Assembly (NCBI RefSeq): GCF_029227915.1
Contig: NC_079878.1
Span: 34,499,501-34,563,500 of the forward strand
DNA length: 64,000 bases
Source: Hydractinia symbiolongicarpus
Taxonomy: Eukaryota; Cnidaria; Hydrozoa; Anthoathecata; Hydractiniidae
Direction: 5' to 3'
Under the pieces are notes generated by a model that worked only from the letters and a program-made list of their open reading frames with translations, made no database searches and was not told the origin of the DNA. This document shows positions 53,901-64,000 of this stretch, piece after piece; position 1 is the first letter of the stretch; the number at the start of each line of letters is the position of its first letter. Both the position numbers and the translations under genes were made by a program.

Positions 53901-56900
53901 TTGTAACTGAAATGGACGGACACCGTTAGAAAGTCAATGAAATTTAGTTTTTAAAACTGTCGCTATTTCTTCAGCGCCCGATAACGGATAGGATTGGTCC
54001 CACAGTAAAGAATGACTTATTTTCCTAAATTGTTAAATGAAGCGCTACCACAGCGCCCAGTGTAATCGCCGAGTTCCAGCAATCACGTCAAATTAAGAAG
54101 AATGTTATTTCTTGGAGTCCAATTGTCTCATTTATCACATTTATCAGGTCACAGTCCAAAGTTTGTTCAATTAAGTCCCACAGTCAATCGTTTCATTGTT
54201 TAAAGCGATGCAACCTAGTACTATAAAAAATATCGCTAAATACATGTTGGTACGAGTATGTGACCCAACCGCTGTAACTCAAACGGACTGACACCGTTAG
54301 AAAGTCAATGAAATGCAGTTTTTGAAACTGTCGCCATTTCTTCAGCGCGCGTTGAGGGCTATGATTGGTCCCACAGTAAAAAATGAATTGTTAATCTAAG
54401 TTTTTAAATGAAGCGCTACCACAGCGCCCAGCGTAATCGCTGAGTTCCTGCAATCATGTCAAATTAAGAAGAATGTTATTTCTTGAAGTCCAATTGTCTC
54501 CTTTATCACATTTATCAGGTCACAGTCCAAAGTTAGTTCAATTAAGTCCCACAGTCAATCGTTTCATAGGTAAAAGCGATGCAACCTAGTAATATGAGAA
54601 AATTATCGCTAAATACATGTTGGTACGAATATGTGACCCAACCGTTGTAACTCAAACGGACTGACACCGTTACAAAGTCAATGAAATGCAGTTTTTGAAA
54701 CTGCCGCCATTTCTTCAGCGCGCGATGAGGGCTAGGATTGGTCCCACAGTAAAAAATGAATTGTTAATCTAAGTTTTTAAATGAAGCGCTACCACAGCGC
54801 CCAGTGTAATCGCTGAGTTCCGGCAATCACGTCAAATTAAGAAGAATGTTATTTCTTGGAATCCAATTGTCTCATTTATCACATTTATCAGGTCACAGTC
54901 CAAAGTTAGTTCAATTAACTCCCACAGTCAATCGTTTCATAGTTAAAAGCGATGCAACCTAGTAATATCAGAAAAATATCGCTAAATACATGTTGGTACG
55001 AATATGTGACGCAACCGTTGTAACTGAAGCGGATTGATACCGTTAGAAAGTCAATGAAATGTAGATTTTGAAACTGTCGCTATTTCTTCCGCGCGCGATG
55101 ACGGCGAGGATTGGTCCCACAGTAAAGAATGACTTATTTTTCTAAATTGTTAAATGAAGCGCTACCACAGCGCCCAGTGTAATCGCTGAGTTCCGGCAAT
55201 CACGTCAATTTAAGAAGAATGTTATTTCTTTGACTCCAATTGTCCCATTTATCACATTTATCAGGTCACAGTCCAAAGTTAGTTCAATTAAGTCCCACAG
55301 TCAATCGTTTCATTGTTAAAGGCGATGCAACCTAGTAGTACCAGAAAAATATCGCTAAATACATGTTGGTACGACTATGTGACCCAACTGTTGTAACTCA
55401 AATGGACTGACAACGTTAAAAAGTCTATGAAATGCAGGTTTTGAAACTGTCGCTATTTCTTCAGCGCGCGATAACGGCTAGGATGGGTCCGACAGTAAAA
55501 AATGACTAATTAATCTAAATTTTTAAATGAAGTGCTACCACAGCGCCCAGTGTAATAACCGAGTTCCGGCAATCACGACAAATTAAGAAGAATGTTATTT
55601 CTTGGAATCCAATTGTCTCATTTATCACATTTATCAGGTCAAAGTCCAAAGTTGGTTCAATTAAGTCCCACAGTCAATCGTTTCATTGTTAAAACCGATG
55701 CAATCTAGTACTATCAAAAAATATCGCTAAATACATGTTGGTACGTGTATGTGACCCAACCGTTGTAACTCAAACGGACTGACACCGTGAGAAAGTCAAT
55801 GAAATGCAGTTTTTGAAACTGTCGCCATTTCTTCAGCGCGCGATAAGGGCTAGGATTGGTCCCACAGTAAAAAATGACTTATTAATCTAAGTTTTTAAAT
55901 GAAGCGCTACCACAGCGCCCAGTGTAATTGCTGAGTTCCGGCAATCATGTCAAATTAAGAAGAATGTTATTTCTTCGAGTCCAATTGTCTCATGTATCAC
56001 ATTTATCAGGTCACAGTCCAAAGTTTGTTCAATTAAGTCCCACAGTCAATCGTTTCATAGTTAAAAGCGATGCAACCTAGTAATATCAGAAAAATATGGC
56101 TAAATACATGTTGGTACGAATATGTGACCCAACTGTTGTAACTGAAATGGAGGGACACCGTTAGAAAGTCAATGAAATTTAGTTTTTAAAACTTTCGCTA
56201 TTTCTTCAGCGCCCGATAACGGATAGGATTGGTCCCACAGTAAAGAATGACTTATTTTCCTAAATTGTTAAATGAAGCGCTACCACAGCGCCCAGTGTAA
56301 TCGCCGAGTTCCAGCAATTACGTCAAATTAAGAAGAATGTTATTTCTTGGAGTCCAATTGTCTCATTTATCACATTTATCAGGTCACAGTCCAAAGTTAG
56401 TGCAATTATGTCCCACAGTCAATCGTTTCATTGTTAAAAGCGATGCAACCTAGTACTATAAAAAATATCGCTAAATACATGTTGGTACGAGTATGTGACC
56501 CAACCGTTGTAACTCAAACGGACTGACACCGTTAGAAAGTCAATGAAATGCAGTTTTTGAAACTGTCGCCATTTCTTCAGCGCGCGATGAGGGCTAGGAT
56601 TGGTCCCACAGTAAAAAATGAATTATTAATCTAAGTTTTTAAATGAAGCGCTACCACAGCGCCCAGTGTAATCGCTGAGTTCCGGCAATCATGTCAAATT
56701 AAGAAGAATGTTATTTCTTGGAGTCCAATTGTCTCCTTTATCACATTTATCAGGTCACAGTCCAAAGTTTGTTCAATTAAGTCCCAAAGTCAATCGTTTC
56801 ATAGGTAAAAGCGATGCAACCTAGTAATATGAGAAAATTATCGCTTAATACATGTTGGTACGAATATGTGACACAAATGTTGTAACTGAAACGGACTGAC

Positions 56901-57296
56901 ACCGTTAGAAAGTCAATGAAATGTAGTTTCTGAAACTGTCGCTATTTCTTTAGCGCCCGATAACGGATACGATTGGTCCCACAGTAAAGAATGACTTATT
57001 GTCCTAAATTGTTAAATGAAGCGCTACCACAGCGCCCAGTGTAATCGCCGAGTACCGGCAATCACGTCAAATTAAGAAGAATGTTATTTCTTGGAGTCCA
57101 ATTGTCTCATGTATCACATTTATCAGGTCACAGTCCAAAGTTTGTTCAATTAAGTCCCACAGTCAATCGTTTCATAGTTAAAAGCGATGCAACCTAGTAA
57201 TATCAGAAAAATATCGCTAAATACATGTTGGTACGAATATGTGACCCAACTGTTGTAACTGAAATGGAGGGACACCGTTAGAAAGTCAATGAAATT
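44980..57296. repeat. 17-mer higher-order repeat (6,335 bp) followed by a 16-mer copy
   Basis: About 44,980-51,314 is repeated at about 51,315-57,296. From 44,980 to about 49,655 the offset is 6,335 bp (17 monomers). From about 50,025 to 51,334 it is 5,962 bp (16 monomers). The second copy therefore lacks one monomer, corresponding to about 49,655-50,028 of the first. Tens of private variants agree, for example TTCTTCGAGTCC, ATCGTTACATAG, TAATATGATAAAAATATC, AACTATGGCTATTTG, CGCACAGTCAATCG, CAACCGCTGTAACTC, TTCCGCGCGCGATGACGG and TAGTAGTACC. Identity looks well above 99% over long stretches. This is the largest repeat unit in the window. Confidence 0.9.
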
Positions 57297-60200
57297 TAGT
57301 TTTTAAAACTGTCGCTATTTCTTCAGCGCCCGATAACGGATAGGATTGGTCCCACAGTAAAGAATGACTTATTTTCCTAAATTGTTAAATGAAGCGCTAC
57401 CACAGCGCCCAGTGTAATCGCCGAGTTCCAGCAATCACGTCAAATTAAGAAGAATGTTATTTCTTGGAGTCCAATTGTCTCATTTATCACATTTATCAGG
57501 TCACAGTCCAAAGTTAGTTCAATTAAGTCCCACAGTCAATCGTTTCATTGTTAAAAGCGATGCAACCTAGTACTATAAAAAATATCGCTAAATACATGTT
57601 GGTACGAGTATGTGACCCAACCGTTGTAACTCAAACGGACTGACACCGTTAGAAAGTCAATGAAATGCAGTTTTTGAAACTGTCGCCATTTCTTCAGCGC
57701 GCGATGAGGGCTAGGTTTGGTCCCACAGTAAAAAAATGAATTATTAATCTAAGTTTTTAAATGAAGCGCTACCACAGCGCCCAGTGTAATCGCTGAGTTC
57801 CGGCAATCATGTCAAATTAAGAAGAATGTTATTTCTTGGAGTCCAATTGTCTCCTTTATCACATTTATCAGGTCACAGTCCAAAGTTTGTTCAATTAAGT
57901 CCCACAGTCAATCGTTTCATAGGTAAAAGCGATGCAACCTAGTAATATGAGAAAATTGTAGCTAAATACATGTTGGTACGAATATGTGACCCAACTGTTG
58001 TAACTGAAATGGACTGACACCGTTAGAAAGTCAATGAAATTTAGTTTTTGAAACTTTCGCTATTTCTTCAGCGCCCGATAACGGATAGTATTGTTCCCAC
58101 AGTAAAGAATGACTTATTTTTCTAAATTGTTAAATGAAGCGCTACCACAGCGCCCAGTGTAATCGCTGAGTTCCGGTAATCACGTCAAATTAAGACAATT
58201 GTTATTTCTTGGAATCCAATTGTCTCAATTATCACATTTATCAGGTCACAGTCCAAAGTTAGTTCCATTAAGTCCCACAGTCAATCGTTTCATTGTTAAA
58301 ACCGATGCAACCTACCAATATCAAAAAAATATCGCTAAATACATGTTGGTACGAATATGTGACCCAACTGTTGTAACTCAAATGGACTGACAACGTTAAA
58401 AAGTCAATGAAATGCAGGTTTTGAAACTGTCGCTTTTTTTTCAGCGCGCGATAACGGCTAGGATGAGTCCGACAGTAAAAAATGACTAATTAATCTAAAT
58501 TTTTAAATGAAGTGCTACCACAGCGCCCAGTGTAATAACCGAGTTCCGGCAATCACGTCAAATTAAGAAGAATGTTATTTCTTGGAATGCAATTGTCTCA
58601 TTTATCACATTTATCAGGTCACAGTCCAAAGTTAGTTCAATTAAGTCCCACAGTCAATCATTTCATAGTTAAAAGCGATGCAACCTAGTAATATCAGAAA
58701 AATATCGCTAAATACATGTTGGTACGAATATGTGACGCAACCGTTGTAACTGAAGCGGATTGATACCGTTAGAAAGTCAATGAAATGTAGATTTTGAAAC
58801 TGTCGCTATTTCTTCAGCGCGCGATAACGGCGAGGATTGGTCCCACAGTAAAGAATGACTTATTTTTCTAAATTGTTAAATGAAGCGCTACCACAGCGCC
58901 CAGTGTAATCGCTGAGTTCCGGCAATCACGTCAATTTAAGAAGAATGTTATTTCTTAGACTCCAATTGTCCCATTTATCACATTTATCAGGTCACAGTCC
59001 AAAGTTAGTTCAATTAAGTCCCACAGTCAATCATTTCATAGTTAAAAGCGATGCAACCTAGTAATATCAGAAAAATATCGCTAAATACATGTTGGTACGA
59101 ATATGTGACGCAACCGTTGTAACTGAAGCGGATTGATACCGTTAGAAAGTCAATGAAATGTAGATTTTGAAACTGTCGCTATTTCTTCAGCGCGCGATAA
59201 CGGCGAGGATTGGTCCCACAGTAAAGAATGACTTATTTTTCTAAATTGTTAAATGAAGCGCTACCACAGCGCCCAGTGTAATCGCTGAGTTCCGGCAGTC
59301 ACGTCAATTTAAGAAGAATGTTATTTCTTTGACTCCAATTGTCCCATTTATCACATTTATCAGGTCACAGTCCAAAGTTAGTTCAATTAAGTCCCACAGT
59401 CAATCGTTTCATTGTTAAAGGCGATGCAACCTAGTAGTACCAGAAAAATATCGCTAAATACATGTTGGTACGACTATGTGACCCAACTGTTGTAACTCAA
59501 ATGGACTGACAACGTTAAAAAGTCTATGAAATGCAGGTTTTGAAACTGTCGCTATTTCTTCAGCGCGCGATAACGGCTAGGATGGGTCCGACAGTAAAAA
59601 ATGACTAATTAACCTAAATTTTTAAATGAAGTGCTACCACAGCGCCCAGTGTATTTACAGAGTTCCGGCAATCACGACAAATTAAGAAGAATGTTATTTC
59701 TTGGAATCCAATTGTCTCATTTATCACATTTATCAGTTCACAGTCCAAAGTTAGTTCAATTAAGTCCCACAGTCAATCGTTTCATTGTTAAAACCGATGC
59801 AATCTAGTACTATCAAAAAATATCGATAAATACATGTTGGTACGAGTATGTGACCCAACCGTTGTAACTCAAACGGACTGACACCGTTAGAAAGTCAATG
59901 AAATGCAGTTTTTGAAACTGTTGCCATTTCTTCAGCGCGCGATAAGGGCTAGGATTGGTCCCACAGTAAAAAATGACTTATTAATCTAAGTTTTTAAATG
60001 AAGCGCTACCACAGCGCCCAGTGTAATTGCTGAGTTCCGGCAATCATGTCAAATTAAGAAGAATGTTATTTCTTCGAGTCCAATTGACTCCTTTATCACA
60101 TTTATCAGGTCACAGTCCAAAGTTAGTTCAAATAAATCCCACAGTCAATCGTTTCATTGTTAAAAGCGATGCAACCTAGTACTATAAAAAATATCGCTAA

Positions 60201-60330
60201 ATACATGTTGGTATGAGTATGTGACCCAACCGTTGTAACTCAAACGGACTGACACCGTTAGAAAGTCAATGAAATGCAGTTTTTGAAACTGTCGCCATTT
60301 CTTCAGCGCGCGATGAGGGCTAGGATTGGT
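57297..60330. repeat. Long-range copy of the 42.75-45.4 kb segment
   Basis: The segment matches 42,764-44,400 at an offset of 14,533 bp (39 monomers), then 44,500-45,420 at about 14,906 bp (40 monomers). Shared markers are TTAAGACAATTGTTATTTC, CTACCAATATCAAAAAAATATC, CGCTTTTTTTTCAGCG, GGAATGCAATTG, CAGTCAATCATTTC, GTATTTACAGAG or GTATTAACAGAG, and TATCGATAAATAC. The one-monomer change in offset comes from the local duplication at 58.57-59.32 kb. Confidence 0.85.
58575..59320. repeat. Local tandem duplication of one monomer
   Basis: CAATCATTTCATAG occurs at 58,655 and 59,028, exactly 373 bp apart, each followed by GACGCAACCGTTG, GAAGCGGATTGATACC and ACGGCGAGGATTGG. The corresponding place near 44.1-44.4 kb has this unit only once, so the duplication is younger than the long-range copy. 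Confidence 0.8.
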
Positions 60331-63300
60331 CCCACATTAAAAAATAAATTATTAATCTAAGTTTTTAAATGAAGCGCTACCACAGCGCCCAGTGTAATCG
60401 CTGAGTTCCGGCAATCATGTCAAATTAAGAAGAATGTTATTTCTTGGAGTCCGATTTTCTCATTTATCACATTTATTAGGTCACAGTCCAAAGTTTGTTC
60501 AATTAAGTCCCACAGTCAATCGTTTCACTGTTAAAAGCGATGCAACCTAGTAATATGATAAAAATATCGCTAAATACATGTTGGTACGAATACGTGACCC
60601 AACTGTTGTAACTCAAACGGAATGAAACCGTAACAAAGTCAATGAAATGTAGTTTTTAAAACTATGGCTATTTGTTTAGCTCACGATAACGGAGAGGATT
60701 CGTCCCACATTAAAGAACGACTTATTTATCTAAATTTTTAGATGAAGCACTACCACAGCGCCCAGTGTAATCGCTGAGTTCCGGCATTCATGTCAAACTA
60801 AGAAGAATGTTAGTTCTTGGAGTCCAATTGCCTCCTTTACCACATTTATCAGGTCACAGTCCAAAGTTTGTTCAATTAAGTCCCACAGTCAATCGTTTCA
60901 TAGTTAAAAGCGATGCAACCTAGTAATATCAAAAAAAATATCGCTTAATACATGTTGGTACGAATATGTGACACAACTGTTGTAACTGAAACGGACTGAC
61001 ACCGTTAGAAATTCAATGAAATGTAGTTTTTGAAACTGTCGCTATTTCTTCAGCGCCCGATAACGGATAGGATTGGTCCCACAGTAAAGAATGACTTATT
61101 TTTCTAAATTGTTATTTGAAGCGCTACCACAGCGCCCAGTGTAATCGCTGAGATCCGGCAATCTCGTCAAATTAAGAAGAATGTTATTTCTTGGAGTCCT
61201 ATTGTCCCATTTATCACATTTATCAGGTCACAGTCCAAAGTTAGTTCAATTAAGTCCCACAGTCAATCGTTTCATTGTTAAAGGCGATGCAACCTAGTAA
61301 TATCAGAAAAATATCGCTAAATACATGTTGGTACGAATATGTGACGCAACCGTTGTAACTGAAGCGGATTGATACCGTTAGAAAGTCAATGAAATGTAGA
61401 TTTTGAAACTGTCGCTATTTCTTCAGCGCGCGATAACGGCGAGGATTGGTCCCACAGTAAAGAATGACTTATTTTTCTAAATTGTTAAATGAAGCGCTAC
61501 CACAGCGCCCAGTGTAATCGCTGAGTTCCGGCAATCACGTCAATTTAAGAAGAATGTTATTTCTTTGACTCCAATTGTCCCATTTATCACATTTATCAGG
61601 TCACAGTCCAAAGTTAGTTCAATTAAGTCCCACAGTCAATCGTTTCATTGTTAAAGGCGATGCAACCTAGTAATACCAGAAAAATATCGCTAAATACATG
61701 TTGGTACGAATATGTGACCCAACTGTTGTAACTCAAATGGACTGACAACGTTAAAAAGTCTATGAAATGCAGGTTTTGAAACTGTCGCTATTTCTTCAGC
61801 GCGCGATAACGGCTAGGATGGGTCCGACAGTAAAAAATGACTAATTAATCTAAATTTTTAAATGAAGTGCTACCACAGCGCCCAGTGTAATAACCGAGTT
61901 CCGGCAATGACGACAAATTAAGAAGAATGTTATTTCTTGGAATCCAATTGTCTCATTTATCACATTTATCAGGTCAGAGTCCAAAGTTGGTTCAATTAAG
62001 TCCCACAGTCAATCGTTTCATTGTTAAAACCGATGCAATCTAGTACTATCAAAAAATATCGCTAAATACATGTTGGTACGAGTATGTGACCCAACCGTTG
62101 TAACTTAAACGGACTGACACCGTTAGAAAGTCAATGAAATGCAATTTTTAAAACTGTCGCCATTTCTTCAGCGCGCGATGAGGGATAGGATTGGTCCCAC
62201 AGTAAAAAATGAATTATTAATCTAAGTTTTTAAACGAAGCGCTACCACAGCGCCCAGTGTAATTGCTGAGTTCCGGTAATCATGTCAAATTAAGAAGAAT
62301 GTTATTTCTTGGAGTCCAATTGTCTCCTTTTTGACATTTATCAGGTCACAATCAAAAGTTTGTTCAATTAAGTCCCACAGTCAATCGTTTCATAGGTAAA
62401 AGCGATGCAAGCTAATAATATGAGAAAATTATCGCTAAATACATGTTGGTACGAATATGTGACCCAACCGTTGTAACTCAAACGGACTGAACCCTTAGAA
62501 AGTCAATGAAATGCAGTTTTTGAAACTGCCGCCATTTCTTCAGCGCGCGATGAGGGCTAGGATTGGTCCCACAGTAAAAAATGAATTGTTAATCTAAGTT
62601 TTTAAATGAAGCGCTACCACAGCGCCCAGTGTAATCGCTGAGTTCCGGCAATCACGTCAAATTAAGAAGAATGTTCTTTCTTGGAATCCAATTGTCTCAT
62701 TTATCACATTTATCAGGTCACAGTCCAAAGTTAGTTCAATTAAGTCCCACAGTCAATCGTTTCATAGTTAAAAGCGATGCAACCTAGTAATATCAGAAAA
62801 ATATCGCTAAATACATGTTGGTACGAATATGTGACGCAACCGTTGTAACTGAAGCGGATTGATACCGTTAGAAAGTCAATGAAATGTAGATTTTGAAACT
62901 GTCGCTATTTCTTTAGCGCGCGATAACGGCGAGGATTGGTCCCACAGTAAAGAATGACTTATTTTTCTAAATTTTTAAATGAAGCGCTACCACAGCGCCC
63001 AGTGTAATTGCTGAGTTCCGGTAATCATGTCAAATTAAGAAGAATGTTATTTCTTGGAGTCCAATTGTCTCCTTTTTAACATTTATCAGGTCACAATCCA
63101 AAGTTTGTTCAATTAAGTCCCACAGTCAATCGTTACATAGTTAAAAGCGATGCAACCTAGTAATATCAGAAAAATATCGCTAAATACATGTTGGTACGAA
63201 TATGTGACCCAACTGTTGTAACTGAAACTGACTGACACCGTTAGAAAGTCAATAAAAAATATAGTTTTTGAAACTGTCGCTACTTCTTCAGCGCCCGATA

Positions 63301-64000
63301 ACGGATAGGATTGGTCCCACATTAAAAAATGAATTATTAATCTAAGTTTTTAAATGAAGCGGTACCACAGCGCCCAGTGTAATCGCTGAGTTCCGGCAAT
63401 CATGTCAAATTAAGAAGAATGTTATTTCTTGGAGTCCGATTTTCTCATTTATCACATTATCAGGTCACAGTCCAAAGTTTGTTCAATTAAGTCCCACAGT
63501 CAATCGTTTCACTGTTAAAAGCGATGCAACCTAGTAATATGATAAAAATATCGCTAAATACATGTTGGTACGAATACGTGACCCAACTGTTGTAACTCAA
63601 ACGGAATGAAGTCGTAACAAAGTCAATGAAATATAGTTTTTGAAACTATGGCTATTTGTTCAGCTCAGGATAACGGAGAGGATTCGTCCCACATTAATGA
63701 AACGACTTATTTATCTAAATTTTTAGATGAAGCACTACCACAGCGCTCAGTGTAATCGCTGTGTTCCGGCATTCACGTCAAACTAAGAAGAATGTTATTT
63801 CTTGGAGTCCAATTGTCTCCTTTACCACATTTATCAGGTCAGAGTCCAAAGTTTGTTCAGTTAAGTCCCACAGTCAATCGTTTCATAGTTAAAAGCGATG
63901 CAACCTAGTAATATCAGAAAAATATCGCTTAATACATGTTGGTACGAATATGTGACACAACTGTTGTAACTGAAACGGACTGACACCGTTAGAAAGTCAA
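60320..64000. repeat. 8-mer repeat, about 2,981 bp, second copy cut by the window end
   Basis: About 60,320-63,300 is followed by a second copy from about 63,300 to the window end. Shared markers are CCCACATTAAAAAAT, GAGTCCGATTTTCTC, TAATATGATAAAAATATC (60,559 and 63,540), AATACGTGACCC, AACTATGGCTATTTG, ACGGAGAGGATTCG and AAGCACTACC. The marker unit itself is the one also seen at about 46.0 and 52.36 kb in the 17-mer. The second copy has small changes (CACATTATCAGG, CAGCTCAGGATAACGG, AATGAAACGAC). Confidence 0.75.

Larger units (their letters stand above)
13888..64000. repeat. Satellite array, right arm (about 134 monomers of 373 bp)
   Basis: The same 373-bp satellite resumes directly after the transposon, in the same orientation, and runs to the end of the window. 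Several monomer families alternate. They differ at diagnostic sites: CTCATTTATC versus CTCCTTTATC, ATATCAGAAAAATATC versus ATGAGAAAATTATC versus CTATAAAAAATATC, GCGCGCGATAACGG versus GCGCCCGATAACGG versus GCGCGCGATGAGGG, and TGTAATCGCTGAG versus TGTAATCGCCGAG. These let higher-order repeats be traced. No gene, unrelated insertion or inversion was seen in this 50 kb. Confidence 0.97.

Noticed and set aside
1-64000. CRISPR array
   Set aside because: The repeats are 373 bp and contiguous, with no short repeat and unique spacer alternation.

Overview
The whole 64 kb is one head-to-tail satellite DNA array, broken once by a short non-autonomous transposon. I see no protein gene, tRNA, rRNA, CRISPR or bacterial-type operon. 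The monomer is about 373 bp and about 38% G+C (counted on a written-out consensus). The window holds roughly 170 copies, all in the same orientation. It starts inside a monomer (about base 13 of the unit, counting from GAGTTCCGG) and ends inside another (about base 240), so neither array edge is visible. Long arrays with multi-monomer higher-order repeats (HORs) and a TTAA-targeting MITE point to a eukaryotic chromosome, probably a centromeric, pericentromeric or subtelomeric block. CpG is not depleted and the MITE looks like those common in invertebrate genomes, so an invertebrate is my weak guess; I do not recognise the satellite family.

Layout. About 1-7.3 kb: monomers with TCAGATAAATATC and CTCATTTATCAC, including a 5-mer HOR (1,863 bp) at about 2.1-5.85 kb. 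About 7.3-12.3 kb: divergent monomers and a 3-mer HOR (about 1,119 bp). 13,133-13,887: a 755-bp piggyBac-like MITE at a TTAA site, at or near the boundary between two monomer families. 13.9-22.8 kb: a second family (CTCTCCTTTATC, ATGAGAAAATTATCGC, GCGCCCGATAACGG), organised as a 2-mer HOR (about 746 bp) and then a 4-mer block (1,474-bp spacing). 22.8-44.9 kb: mixed families with successive 5-mer (1,863), 6-mer (2,236), 4-mer (1,490) and 3-mer (about 1,118) HORs, and one monomer truncated to 95 bp. 44.98-57.3 kb: a 17-mer HOR (6,335 bp) followed by a 16-mer copy lacking one monomer. 57.3-60.3 kb repeats the 42.7-45.4 kb segment about 14.5 kb away. 60.3-64.0 kb begins an 8-mer repeat (about 2,981 bp).

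The array appears to evolve by unequal exchange and gene conversion at many scales. Several HOR junctions fall in one 50-bp part of the monomer that carries overlapping inverted repeats (CCGTT / AACGG / CCGTT). This is the most interesting structural signal here. HOR coordinates were placed by eye from diagnostic substitutions and are good to tens of bases, not to the base.
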